Below are positions 1 to 7,450 of a stretch of 19,319 nt of DNA, piece after piece. The notes beneath the pieces were generated by a model. The model was given only the letters and a program-made list of their open reading frames with translations, was not told the DNA's origin and did not search any database. Position 1 is the first letter of the stretch, and each line of letters begins with the position of its first letter. This DNA is from Hyphomonas sp. (GTDB lineage: Bacteria; Pseudomonadota; Alphaproteobacteria; Caulobacterales; Hyphomonadaceae), in assembly GCA_024743015.1 (NCBI GenBank), contig JANSXJ010000018.1, forward strand, positions 1 to 19,319, in the 5' to 3' direction. The translations under genes were made by a program, and so were the position numbers.

Positions 1-331
1 CGAGGCAGGAGATCCCGGCTTTCGCCGGGATACGCGGATAGTATGAAAGCCTCATTCTGAGCGTGTCGAAGGACGAGGCGGGCTTCCCGAAGTGGGCAAC
101 ATTCTTCCGCAGACACCTGCGCAGGCAGGTGTCCATGGATGATTGGTGGACTTTGATCCCTGGGTCCCTGCCTGCGCAGGGACTGGCGGAATTGGGAAGC
201 ACGGCCCTTTATCCTTCAGGTCCCCGATCCTTCGACACGCTCAGGATGAGGGCCTGGGGAGGTGAGGTCCCCTCCTGACCCAAAGCGGACATTCCGCACA
301 TCTCGCCCGGCATGGCGTTTCAGAGCCCGCG
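1..331. repeat. Intergenic region of palindromic repeat modules (copy A)
   Basis: I see no credible gene here. The stretch is a mosaic of short palindromes. An 8-bp stem with a TTTC loop lies at 12-31. A 9-bp stem with a GCAG loop lies at 112-133. An 8-bp stem (GTCCCTGC/GCAGGGAC) with a CTGC loop lies at 164-183. A 23-bp module, CCTTCGACA-GCTCA-GATGAGG, occurs at 229-251 and, inverted with one mismatch, at 50-72. The block at about 106-256 recurs in the same orientation at about 8198-8346, where the hairpin at 164-183 is perfectly conserved. This resembles the REP-like intergenic elements scattered through many alphaproteobacterial genomes. The open frame at 63-278 is only a by-product of the repeat. 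Confidence 0.75.
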
Positions 332-1186
332 TCAGATTCTGTTGACCGGAAGCTTCAGGTAAACGTGGCCGTCGGTTTCTGCGGGCGGCAAAGCGCCGCC
401 GCGAATGTTGACCTGTAGCGACGGCAAGATCAGTCTTGGTGCCTGCAGGGTGGCGTCGCGCGCTTCGCGCATGGCGACAAAACCCGCCTCATCCAGCCCG
501 CTCAAGTGGATATTGGTCTCGCCTTGTTCGGCCACCGTACTCTCCCAGGCAACCTGGTCCCGCGTTGACGGCAGATAGTCGTGACCGACAAAAACGCGCG
601 TGTCCGGCGGCAGCCGCAGGATCTTCTGGATCGACTGGTACAAGGTTCGGGCATCTCCGCCTGGAAAGTCAGCGCGTGCGGTTCCGTAATCGGGCATGAA
701 CAAGGTGTCGCCCACGAAGGCTGCATCCTCGATCACATAGGTTACGCATGCGGGCGTATGCCCCGGCGTGTGCAGAACTTTGATAGAGGTCGAGCCGAAC
801 GGGATCTCATCGCCTTCCTTGAGCAGGGCGTCGAACACGGTGCCGTTCGCACAGACATCCCTGGCGTTAAAGACTGGGCCGAACAGTTTCTGCACTTCGG
901 TGATCTTCTCCCCGATGCCGAGTTTCGCGCCAGTTTGCGCGCGGACATAATCCGCCGCCGACAAGTGATCCGCATGCGCATGGGTATCGAGCACCCAGGT
1001 GAGCGTCAGGCCTCGGGCGCTGATATCCGACAGAATGCCATCAACGGATTGCGTCAGCAGGGCTGCGCGGTGCGGTTCATAGTCAAGAACCGGATCGATC
1101 AGGACAGCCTGCTGTGTTGCTGCGTCCTCGACCAGATAGGTCACCGTATTCGTGGCGTCATCAAAGTATGCCTCAACATGGATCAT
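332..1186 (-). CDS. MBL-fold persulfide dioxygenase-like hydrolase (Blh/ETHE1 type)
   Basis: A 284-residue metallo-beta-lactamase-fold protein, probably a glutathione-persulfide or sulfane-sulfur dioxygenase of the Blh/ETHE1 group acting in the cytoplasm. The metal-binding motif H69-A-H71-A-D73-H74 is intact. H143 (in TPGHTPA), D160 (in VGDTLF) and H202 (in GHDY) complete the set. The RADFPGGD segment near residues 171-178 is typical of the persulfide dioxygenase branch. I chose the ATG at 1186 because AAAGGAG precedes it by 7 nt; the longer frame to 1234 would run into the operator. The gene is transcribed away from an ArsR repressor of the BigR/SqrR type, with a shared dyad between them. 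That matches the blh-bigR arrangement known from Agrobacterium and Xylella. The family assignment is strong; the exact substrate is inferred from motif and context. Confidence 0.9.
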   Translation of the reverse strand: MIHVEAYFDDATNTVTYLVEDAATQQAVLIDPVLDYEPHRAALLTQSVDGILSDISARGLTLTWVLDTHAHADHLSAADYVRAQTGAKLGIGEKITEVQKLFGPVFNARDVCANGTVFDALLKEGDEIPFGSTSIKVLHTPGHTPACVTYVIEDAAFVGDTLFMPDYGTARADFPGGDARTLYQSIQKILRLPPDTRVFVGHDYLPSTRDQVAWESTVAEQGETNIHLSGLDEAGFVAMREARDATLQAPRLILPSLQVNIRGGALPPAETDGHVYLKLPVNRI

Positions 1187-1206
1187 CGTGTTTCTCCTTT
1201 GAGATC

Positions 1207-1247
1207 TATATATTAGCACTTGCTTATTTAGCAATAGCTAATATATT
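1207..1247. promoter_or_regulatory. Nested dyad operator and divergent promoters of the sulfur island
   Basis: A two-level inverted repeat centred on T1227. The outer arms ATATATTAGC (1208-1217) and GCTAATATAT (1237-1246) are perfect. The inner arms TTGCT (1220-1224) and AGCAA (1230-1234) are perfect and share the same centre. Overlapping promoters can be read both ways. Rightward there is TTGCTT (1220-1225), 16 nt, then TATATT (1242-1247). Leftward there is TTGCTA (1234 to 1229), 16 nt, then TATATA (1212 to 1207). A repressor bound here would block both. The likely ligand is the adjacent BigR-like protein, by analogy with the AT-rich BigR box. Confidence 0.75.
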
Positions 1248-1254
1248 AAACGTC

Positions 1255-1581
1255 ATGATGAACACCGTAGACCTGCTCGATCCGAGCGCATTTGAAGCCA
1301 AAGCCGAACTGGCCGCGAGCCTGCTCAAAGCCATGTCCAATCCGCACCGGCTGATGATTCTCTGTCGACTCGGCGCCTCAGAGGCGTCTGTTGGAGAGCT
1401 GCAGGCCGATAGTGGCCTGTCGCAGTCGGCCCTGTCCCAACACCTCGCGGTGCTGCGAGGACGGGAGCTGGTGGACACGCGCCGTGAAGCCCAGACCATC
1501 TATTACCGATTGTCCGATCCCGCAGTTCGCCAGGTGATCGAAACCCTTATGAAAATCTATTGTCCGGAGATGTTGAAATGA
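1255..1581 (+). CDS. BigR/SqrR-type ArsR-family persulfide-sensing repressor
   Basis: A 108-residue winged-helix ArsR-family repressor. It carries the family core AMSNPHRLMILCRL, a recognition helix (LSQSALSQHLAVLR, about 55-68) and a beta-wing (TRREAQTIYYRL). It has two cysteines, C37 and C103, 66 residues apart. That is the spacing of the C41/C107 and C42/C108 pairs of SqrR and BigR, which form disulfide or tetrasulfide links when persulfides rise. It therefore probably derepresses the flanking genes under sulfide stress. The start is the ATG at 1255 (or the adjacent ATG at 1258). No Shine-Dalgarno is visible, and a predicted -10 at 1242-1247 puts the transcript start next to the ATG, so a leaderless mRNA is likely. 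The stop overlaps the next start (ATGA). Confidence 0.92.
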   Translation: MMNTVDLLDPSAFEAKAELAASLLKAMSNPHRLMILCRLGASEASVGELQADSGLSQSALSQHLAVLRGRELVDTRREAQTIYYRLSDPAVRQVIETLMKIYCPEMLK

Positions 1582-2108
1582 CGACACTGACAAAACTTAC
1601 CCCAAACGCGGCAGCTGACCGGCTGAAGGCTGGTAACGCTGTGCTGATTGATATCCGCGAACGTGATGAATATGCGCGTGAGCATATTCCAGGCTCGATT
1701 TCCTTGCCAGTATCCGCCCTGGACAGCGCCGACCTCAAGCTCGAGGCCGGGCAAAAAGCCATCTTTCACTGCAAGTCCGGTATGCGCACCGATTCCAATT
1801 GCGCGCTCCTCGCCCAGCATGTGGATGGCGAGGCGTTTATGCTGGAGGGGGGTCTGGATGCCTGGCGCGCCCTCGGCTTGCCAACCGCCAAGGATGCCAA
1901 GGCTCCGCTGGAAATTAACCGCCAGGTCCAGATTACCGCGGGCAGCCTGATCCTGCTCGGTGTGCTGCTGGGATGGTTCGTGAGCCCGACTTGGTTCGGT
2001 CTCGCTGCCTTTGTCGGTGCAGGCCTGATGTTTGCCGGGATCAGTGGATGGTGCGGAATGGCGACGCTGCTGCAGGCGATGCCATGGAACCGACGTCAGC
2101 ACGCCTAG
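1578..2108 (+). CDS. Rhodanese with C-terminal DUF2892 membrane domain (YgaP-like)
   Basis: A 176-residue protein combining a single rhodanese domain (about 1-105) with a DUF2892 tail (about 110-170). The active loop is H64-C65-K-S-G-M-R, so C65 should carry the persulfide during sulfur transfer. The tail holds two predicted membrane spans (about 118-136 and 140-158) and ends in GISGWCGMATLLQAMPWNR, the pattern seen in E. coli YgaP. The ATG at 1578 overlaps the repressor stop and has GGAG 8 nt upstream, so translation is probably coupled. Its place between a persulfide sensor and a TauE-type permease supports a role in sulfane-sulfur handling at the inner membrane face. The domain call is firm; the acceptor is unknown. 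Confidence 0.92.
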   Translation: MTTLTKLTPNAAADRLKAGNAVLIDIRERDEYAREHIPGSISLPVSALDSADLKLEAGQKAIFHCKSGMRTDSNCALLAQHVDGEAFMLEGGLDAWRALGLPTAKDAKAPLEINRQVQITAGSLILLGVLLGWFVSPTWFGLAAFVGAGLMFAGISGWCGMATLLQAMPWNRRQHA

Positions 2109-2115
2109 CGCAAAC

Positions 2116-2910
2116 ATGATTGAGCTGACCCCACATATTATCGCCCTGGTATTGCTCAGCGGCGCGATTGTCGGATTGTTCCTCGGCACGTTCGGGGGCG
2201 GTGGCTCGGTCCTGGCGGCGCCTTTGCTGATTTATCTCGTGGGTGTTGAAGATCCTCACGTTGCAATTGGTACGTCAGCCGCAGGGGTCGCGGCGATTGC
2301 CCTGTTCAGCCTGATCGGCCACTGGCGCGGCGGGCGGGTGAAGTGGCCCTGCGCCATCGTCTTTGCCATGTCCGGCCTGATCGGCTCCATCCTGGGGTCG
2401 AGCCTCGCCAAAATTACTCAGGGCGATGTCTTATTGCTGGGCTTCGCTGCGGCGATGGCAATGATCGCTTTGTCGATGTTTCGAAAACCGAAGACGGCAG
2501 GCAATCCTGACGTGACGCTCACGCCGCGCATGGTGTTGCAACTGGCCCCGATCGGACTGGTCGTCGGATTGGCCGCTGGCTTTTTCGGGATAGGAGGCGG
2601 CTTTCTCATTGTGCCAGGCTTGATGCTTGCGGTCGGGATGACGATGGCCAATGCAACGGCATCCTCCCTGGTGTCAGTGTCGATTTTCGGGGCAGCAACG
2701 TCCGCCAACTATGCCGTTTCAGGCATGGTCGACGGACGTCTGATCCTATTACTCCTTGGCGGAGGTGCCATTGGCGGTTTGGCCGGTATCTTTTTGTCAA
2801 AATGGCTCGCCGACAGGCTTCGCACCGCTAGAATGGCGTTTGCAATGATGATATTGGTGGTCGCCGGCTTTGTCGGGCTCCAAGCCATACAAGGATTGGC
2901 CGCCGCATAA
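2116..2910 (+). CDS. TauE/SafE-family sulfur-compound permease
   Basis: A 264-residue polytopic inner-membrane protein of the TauE/SafE (DUF81) family, a group that exports or imports sulfite, sulfoacetate and related anions. The two family repeats are visible. The first is GTFGGGGSVLAAPLLIYLVGVEDPHVAIGTS and the second, near residues 160-190, contains GFFGIGGGFLIVPGL followed by ANATASSLVSVS. Length is normal. I placed the start at the ATG at 2116, 7 nt after the rhodanese stop; there is no good ribosome-binding site, which suggests translational coupling. It closes the bigR-like operon, so sulfite or thiosulfate made by the persulfide dioxygenase is the plausible cargo. That substrate is an inference from context. 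Confidence 0.9.
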   Translation: MIELTPHIIALVLLSGAIVGLFLGTFGGGGSVLAAPLLIYLVGVEDPHVAIGTSAAGVAAIALFSLIGHWRGGRVKWPCAIVFAMSGLIGSILGSSLAKITQGDVLLLGFAAAMAMIALSMFRKPKTAGNPDVTLTPRMVLQLAPIGLVVGLAAGFFGIGGGFLIVPGLMLAVGMTMANATASSLVSVSIFGAATSANYAVSGMVDGRLILLLLGGGAIGGLAGIFLSKWLADRLRTARMAFAMMILVVAGFVGLQAIQGLAAA

Positions 2911-2952
2911 GACGACGGCCTGCAATTATACTCAGAGGGCAGGCGCTCGCCT

Positions 2953-3957
2953 CTACCGCTCCAGCACGTCCTTCACCCAGGGGCCGAGGGGTGACTCACC
3001 CAGCATGGCGATCTGGGTTTGTGCGGAGACCTCATTGATGGCTTCCTGCGGGCGTGAAATTGGATGCACAGGTTTGCGCAGTGGCCGCGTACCTTTCGGC
3101 ATGGCGATGATCTCGGCAATCGCGCGCGGGATGTCCATTGGGTCGGTTGAGCCGCCGCCGGTGCGCTCGCCCATGCCTGCCGTCAGTTCTGGATAGGCGG
3201 CCAGCAAATCCTCGCTGGTGCGGGCTTTTAGCGGACCGGAATTATTATTGTTATTGGACCAGATCTTGGTCGGGTAACCGCCGGGTTGAATAATCGTGAC
3301 ATCGACGCCGTGCGGCACCAATTCATAGGCCATCTGTTCACTCATGGCTTCAAGCGCGAACTTGGTCGCTGAGTACATGCCGAATCCCGGAATGATCAAA
3401 CGACCCAGCTGAGACGAGACATTAAAGATCTGTCCGCCGCCATTGGCGCGCATGCTTGGCAGGGCGGCGCGGGCCATGCGGTGGCAGCCATAGACATTGG
3501 TTTGAAAGATCAGATCCGTGGCCGCCATGTCCTGGACTTCGATTGGTCCGCCGACCGAGATCCCGGCATTGTTGACCAGCACGTCGAGCTTGCCGTCATT
3601 TGCAGCGAGTGCCTCGTTCACGCCTGCCTCAACCTGTTCGTCGGAGGTCACGTCGATTTCGATCACGCTGATGTCTAGCCCGTCAGCGCTCGCGAGGTCG
3701 CGCAATTCGTCCGCTTCGGGACGTGGGAGGTTGCGCATGGTTGCAAACACTTTGGCGCCCTGGCGGGCATAATACTCAACGCCGAGACGACCAAAGCCGG
3801 AGGATGATCCAGTCACCAGGATCGATTTGCCGGAGAGATCTGGCGCATCCTCGCTTGCGGCAACGGTTTGAGCGCACGCGGCCTGGCTGGCCAGCGCAGC
3901 CGCGCCAGCCCCCAAAGCCAGCATCTGACGACGGTCAATCTTTGTGGGGTCTGACAT
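2953..3957 (-). CDS. Short-chain dehydrogenase with twin-arginine signal
   Basis: A 334-residue classical SDR. It shows the cofactor motif TGSSSGFG (49-56), NNAG (129-132), catalytic Ser at 181/182 and Y195-x3-K199. The N terminus (KIDRRQMLALGAGAAALASQAACA) has the features of a Tat signal, with R9-R10, a hydrophobic stretch and a likely cleavage after ACA near residue 29. An exported NAD(P) enzyme would need its cofactor loaded before export. I chose the ATG at 3957 because AGGAG lies 5 nt upstream; the in-frame ATG at 3972 has none. A run of five Asn (235-239) is encoded by a short AT-rich triplet tract at 3241-3256, possibly a slippage site. It is divergent from the DAO-like gene, 131 bp away. 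The substrate is unknown. Confidence 0.88.
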   Translation of the reverse strand: MSDPTKIDRRQMLALGAGAAALASQAACAQTVAASEDAPDLSGKSILVTGSSSGFGRLGVEYYARQGAKVFATMRNLPRPEADELRDLASADGLDISVIEIDVTSDEQVEAGVNEALAANDGKLDVLVNNAGISVGGPIEVQDMAATDLIFQTNVYGCHRMARAALPSMRANGGGQIFNVSSQLGRLIIPGFGMYSATKFALEAMSEQMAYELVPHGVDVTIIQPGGYPTKIWSNNNNNSGPLKARTSEDLLAAYPELTAGMGERTGGGSTDPMDIPRAIAEIIAMPKGTRPLRKPVHPISRPQEAINEVSAQTQIAMLGESPLGPWVKDVLER

Positions 3958-4088
3958 GGGAGCTCCTGACATGGCTGTTCGTTTATCTAGAGAGACATGT
4001 AGCGGTCGCAGCTGTTTTGGCAAAACCGAATTGGGTCGCCGCGATGTTTTAGCTTGCACGCGCATGAGTTCTGCGAGCTTATGCGGAC

Positions 4089-5240
4089 ATGAAAATGAAC
4101 CGACGACATGTGTTGCTCAGCGCATCGGGCCTGATGGCCGGGGCGTGTGTCCAGAGCCCGGTTCAGCCGCCATCACCGCCCAGGCCGCAGCTTCCGGGCG
4201 CACCGCTGAAAATCTCGGAAGGCCGTCTGGTGCGGATCACCGTGTGCACGCGCCCGTTTCGACCTGCGGGACCGCGGATCGAGCGAGAATTATTCGGTGA
4301 GAAAATCGTGGTTCACAATTACGGTCATGGTGGATCTGGCTGGTCGCTCTCCTGGGGATGCGCGGAGGACGCAGTGGCGCTGGCCCAGCCTGGCGAGGCG
4401 ACCTCCGCCGCGGTGATCGGGGCTGGCGTGATCGGGCTCACGACCGCCCTGCGTCTCGTCCAGACCGGCGCACGCGTCACCATCTATGCGAAAGACCTGC
4501 CGCGCGAGACCCGCTCAGCCCGCGCGACCGGGGTCTGGTCTCCCAGCAGCCGGATCGGTCTGCGGTCGGCCGTTTCGGAAGGGTTCGGCGACACTTGGGA
4601 ACGCTGGGCGCGGTCCTCTTATCAAACCCATCAGCACTATATTGGAAGCCTCGGCGCACCGGTGGAATATGTGCCTTTCTACTCCCTGCGAAGTCACACA
4701 CCGCCGCCGGGCGCCGCCGCGCAGCGAGACTTCCTTCATCTATCCCGCCGCGTTCGCGATATGATGCCGCGCGGCCGGTCATTGCCAGACGAAGCGCACA
4801 CATTTCCTGTCGCATCGGCCTGGCGCAGCCTCGACATGGCATTCAACATCGCGTCTTACACGGATCGCCTCGTGCGAGATTTCCTGGCCATGGGCGGACG
4901 GATGGTCCGCAGGTCCTTCGCCAACCGGACCGAAATACTCGGCTTGTCGGAAGGGCTGATCATGAACTGCACGGGCTATGGCGCCAAGGCGCTCTGGGGC
5001 GCGGAAGACCTTGCCCCCGTGCGCGGTCAGATCAATTGGATGCCGCCCCAGCCGGAAGCCCGGTACGGCCTCTACCATGAAGACGTCTATGTGCTCTCGC
5101 GCGGAGATGGCGTGATTGTTCAATATACCGGACCAAACGATGATTACGGCTATGGCATCGAAGACGAAACGCCGGACCGGGAAGAAATGCGGCGAGCCGT
5201 TGCAACCGTGGGAGCGTTGTTCACAGACACGCTGACCTAA
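4089..5240 (+). CDS. DAO-family FAD oxidoreductase with permuted domain order, exported
   Basis: A 383-residue flavoprotein related to D-amino-acid oxidase, with its segments in an unusual order. Residues 1-20 form a signal (NRRHVLLSASGLMAGAC), with R5-R6 for Tat and a weak lipobox before C20. Residues 54-95 then match what is normally the C-terminal end of DAO: TRPFRP followed by VVHNYGHGGSGWSLSWGCAEDA. Only after this comes the normal N-terminal Rossmann motif AAVIGAGVIGLTTA (107-120), then SARATGVWSP, NCTGYGAKALWG (293-304), RGQI (312-315) and YHEDVYVL (329-336). The protein stops at about the point where DAO would continue into FRP. R58 probably matches the substrate-carboxylate Arg, and Y329 or Y334 the active-site Tyr. 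The stop overlaps the truA stop by three to four bases. The substrate is unproven. Confidence 0.88.
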   Translation: MKMNRRHVLLSASGLMAGACVQSPVQPPSPPRPQLPGAPLKISEGRLVRITVCTRPFRPAGPRIERELFGEKIVVHNYGHGGSGWSLSWGCAEDAVALAQPGEATSAAVIGAGVIGLTTALRLVQTGARVTIYAKDLPRETRSARATGVWSPSSRIGLRSAVSEGFGDTWERWARSSYQTHQHYIGSLGAPVEYVPFYSLRSHTPPPGAAAQRDFLHLSRRVRDMMPRGRSLPDEAHTFPVASAWRSLDMAFNIASYTDRLVRDFLAMGGRMVRRSFANRTEILGLSEGLIMNCTGYGAKALWGAEDLAPVRGQINWMPPQPEARYGLYHEDVYVLSRGDGVIVQYTGPNDDYGYGIEDETPDREEMRRAVATVGALFTDTLT

Positions 5241-5983
5241 CCCTCGCTATATTCCACGCGCTCGAGGAACAGGCCATCGGCGGGGGCGACCGGGCCGCAG
5301 GCGGTGCGGTCTTTGGCCTCGAGGATCTCTGCGATCCAGCTTTCTTCGCGCGCGCCGCGTCCGACTTCGACCAGAGACCCGACGATGGAACGGACTTGAC
5401 GATGCAGGAAACTCTTTGCCTCGACGGTCACTTCAAGACCCTCACCATAGCGTGCCACATCAATCTTATCGAGCGTCCGTACCGCATGTCTGGCCTGGCA
5501 TTCCGCGTCTCGAAAGGTTGAGAAATCATGCTGGCCGAGCAAGGCCTTTGCCGCCCGGTCCATGGCTCCAGCGTCCAGTTGGGCCGGCACCCGCCAGGCG
5601 AGGCCTCTATCAATGGTCAGGTCTGCGCGGCGATTTATAATGACATAGCGATAGGCCCGCAGCGTCGCGTTGAAGCGCGCGCTCCAGTCGGCGTCGACTT
5701 CTTCCGCCTTGAGCACGGCGACAGGGTGTGGGCGCAGGTGGAAGTTGAGCGCGTCGGCAATTTTGTGAATTGGCCGCGGCTTTTGCAGATCGAAGTGAGC
5801 GACTTGACCCGTGGCGTGGACCCCGCGATCGGTACGCCCGGCGCCTTGCATCAGAACCGGCGCGCCATCGAGCGCTGTGGCCGCCTCCTCCAGCGCTTGT
5901 TGAACCGAGGGCTGTCCGTCCTGGCGCTGCCACCCGAAGAACGGACGGCCATCATACTCCACCGTGATCTTGTAGCGTTGCAT
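5237..5983 (-). CDS. truA: tRNA pseudouridine(38-40) synthase TruA
   Basis: A 248-residue enzyme that isomerises uridines 38-40 in the tRNA anticodon arm to pseudouridine. The catalytic aspartate is D52, in GAGRTDRGVHATGQVAHFD, the TruA signature. The N terminus (YKITVEYDGRPFFGWQRQ) and the later FLHRQVRSIVGSLVEVGRG segment are typical, and length is normal. GGAG sits 8 nt before the ATG at 5983. It starts 3 nt after the GNAT stop and is the last gene of the def-fmt-GNAT-truA unit. Its 3' end touches the convergent DAO-like gene, leaving no space for a separate terminator. Confidence 0.97.
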   Translation of the reverse strand: MQRYKITVEYDGRPFFGWQRQDGQPSVQQALEEAATALDGAPVLMQGAGRTDRGVHATGQVAHFDLQKPRPIHKIADALNFHLRPHPVAVLKAEEVDADWSARFNATLRAYRYVIINRRADLTIDRGLAWRVPAQLDAGAMDRAAKALLGQHDFSTFRDAECQARHAVRTLDKIDVARYGEGLEVTVEAKSFLHRQVRSIVGSLVEVGRGAREESWIAEILEAKDRTACGPVAPADGLFLERVEYSEG

Positions 5984-5986
5984 GGC

Positions 5987-6478
5987 TCAGGCTCCGAACG
6001 CTGCCGGATAGGTAAGTACACCACTTTTCGGACCGGTCTCATTCAGCTCAATTGCCATGAAGTTCGGTCCAGACCACGGCCCACCAAATTGGGCGGCAAG
6101 GTCAGACGTAAACCCGAACCTCGGATAGTATTCCTTGTGCCCGAGCAGGAAACAATGGGTTCGCCCGGCGCCCTCCATCAGGGTCAGGCCCAGTTTGATC
6201 AGACCCGCACCGATGCCGCGCTTTTGAACATCCGGTCGCGCAGAGACGGGCCCGAGCCCGCAGGCGATATCAGCGCCGTCGATCCAGATTTTGAAGAACT
6301 GGATATGCCCGAGGATCTCCCGATCATTATGCGCAACCAGAGATGCAAGCCCATCTCCGTCTTTCGCCAGCTGCGTGATGATTTGCGCCTCTTCCGGGGT
6401 GCCAAATGCAGCATCCGTCAACTCGGTGATGGTTTCAGCGTCTTCGGCTGTGGCCGGTCTGATCCAGAGATTGTTCAT
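5987..6478 (-). CDS. GNAT-family N-acetyltransferase (YhbS-like)
   Basis: A 163-residue GCN5-related acetyltransferase. The acetyl-CoA loop is visible as [15 protein letters not shown], preceded by the LGPVSARPD strand, and the segment [16 protein letters not shown] is typical of the COG3153/YhbS group. The ATG at 6478 overlaps the fmt stop (ATGA) and has GGGGAG 8 nt upstream; longer in-frame starts would lie inside fmt. The overlap with fmt and the 3-nt gap to truA show that it belongs to the same operon. The acetyl acceptor cannot be read from the sequence. The neighbours might hint at a ribosomal or tRNA-related target, but this is speculative. Confidence 0.9.
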   Translation of the reverse strand: MNNLWIRPATAEDAETITELTDAAFGTPEEAQIITQLAKDGDGLASLVAHNDREILGHIQFFKIWIDGADIACGLGPVSARPDVQKRGIGAGLIKLGLTLMEGAGRTHCFLLGHKEYYPRFGFTSDLAAQFGGPWSGPNFMAIELNETGPKSGVLTYPAAFGA

Positions 6479-7428
6479 GAAAAACGCTCCCCTGCCGAGA
6501 TGGGCAGGCCGCGCAACAGGTCTGCAGCCAGCATAGCCTTTGCTCCTGGCTTCTGAGCCTTCAGTAGGCGAACCGCCTTCCCGTCGCCGCATTGAACCAG
6601 GAGCTCATCGTCGAGCAAAGTCCCAGGCACCGCATCGCTGCTTCTATCTTCCAGCCGGCTCATCAGCGCCTTCATCCGCAATGGCTCAGTCTCGCCCGCA
6701 GGTGTGTAATAGAACCAGGCGCTCGGGAAGGGCGACAAACCACGGATCTGACAGTCCACGTCTGCGGCGGGCCGGGTCCAGTCAATACGCTGATCTTCGG
6801 CTGTGATTTTGTGGGCATAGGTAGCCCCGTCCTCGACTTGCGCGACTGGGGTCAACGTGCCGTCCGCAAGGCCGGCCAGCGCGGTGACGGCGAGGTCTGC
6901 GCCAAGCGTCGCGAGCCGGTCATGCACGCTCCCGGTTGTGTCCGTGGGGAGGATGTCCGTTTCGCGCGTGGCGAGCACCGGTCCGGTATCCAGTCCTGCC
7001 TCCATGATCATCGCCTGCACGCCGGTGACTTTATCTCCGGCGAGGACGGCGCGATGGATCGGCGCCGCCCCGCGCCAGCGAGGCAATAAGGATGCGTGCA
7101 TATTCATGCAACCGAGCCTCGGTGCATCGAGGATTTCCTGCGGCAGGATCAGGCCATAGGCAACGACCACCGCGGCATCGAGACCCAGCGCTGCAAACGC
7201 CTCCTGTTCCGCAGCCTTCTTCAATGAGCGCGGCGTGCGAACTTCAATCCCGTTCGCGTCCGCCCATTGGTGCACAGGGGTCGGGCGCAATTTCTTTCCC
7301 CGTCCCGCTGGACGCGGGGGCTGCGAATAGACGCAGGCAATCTCATGTCCTGCCTCTGCCAGCGCAGCGAGCACGGGAACGGCGAAATCAGGACTGCCCA
7401 TAAAGGCGATGCGAAGAGACTTGGTCAT
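6475..7428 (-). CDS. fmt: Methionyl-tRNA formyltransferase
   Basis: A 317-residue enzyme that transfers a formyl group from 10-formyl-THF to Met-tRNA(fMet), allowing bacterial initiation. The catalytic set N109, H111 and D147 is present (in [18 protein letters not shown] and EAGLDTGP). The MGSPDFA start of the Rossmann domain and the tRNA-binding loop segment [13 protein letters not shown] are normal, and so is the length. AAAGG lies 6 nt upstream of the ATG at 7428. It follows def and a small membrane ORF. The def-fmt pairing is common across bacteria because the two enzymes add and remove the same formyl group. Confidence 0.98.
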   Translation of the reverse strand: MTKSLRIAFMGSPDFAVPVLAALAEAGHEIACVYSQPPRPAGRGKKLRPTPVHQWADANGIEVRTPRSLKKAAEQEAFAALGLDAAVVVAYGLILPQEILDAPRLGCMNMHASLLPRWRGAAPIHRAVLAGDKVTGVQAMIMEAGLDTGPVLATRETDILPTDTTGSVHDRLATLGADLAVTALAGLADGTLTPVAQVEDGATYAHKITAEDQRIDWTRPAADVDCQIRGLSPFPSAWFYYTPAGETEPLRMKALMSRLEDRSSDAVPGTLLDDELLVQCGDGKAVRLLKAQKPGAKAMLAADLLRGLPISAGERFS

Positions 7429-7450
7429 GGCCCGCCTTTAACCGTGTTGA

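Noticed and set aside
63..278. Open frame of 71 codons at the left edge
   Set aside because: It lies wholly in the palindromic repeat block, has no ribosome-binding site, and the similar block at 8198-8346 gives a different frame.
2911..2952. Possible terminator between the TauE-like gene and the SDR gene
   Set aside because: Only a 6-bp stem with a 15-nt loop (2918-2923 and 2939-2944) and no T-run; too weak to call.
5528..6556. 342-codon frame antisense to truA and the GNAT gene
   Set aside because: Both opposite-strand genes are clear family members. The antisense product has no recognisable motif.
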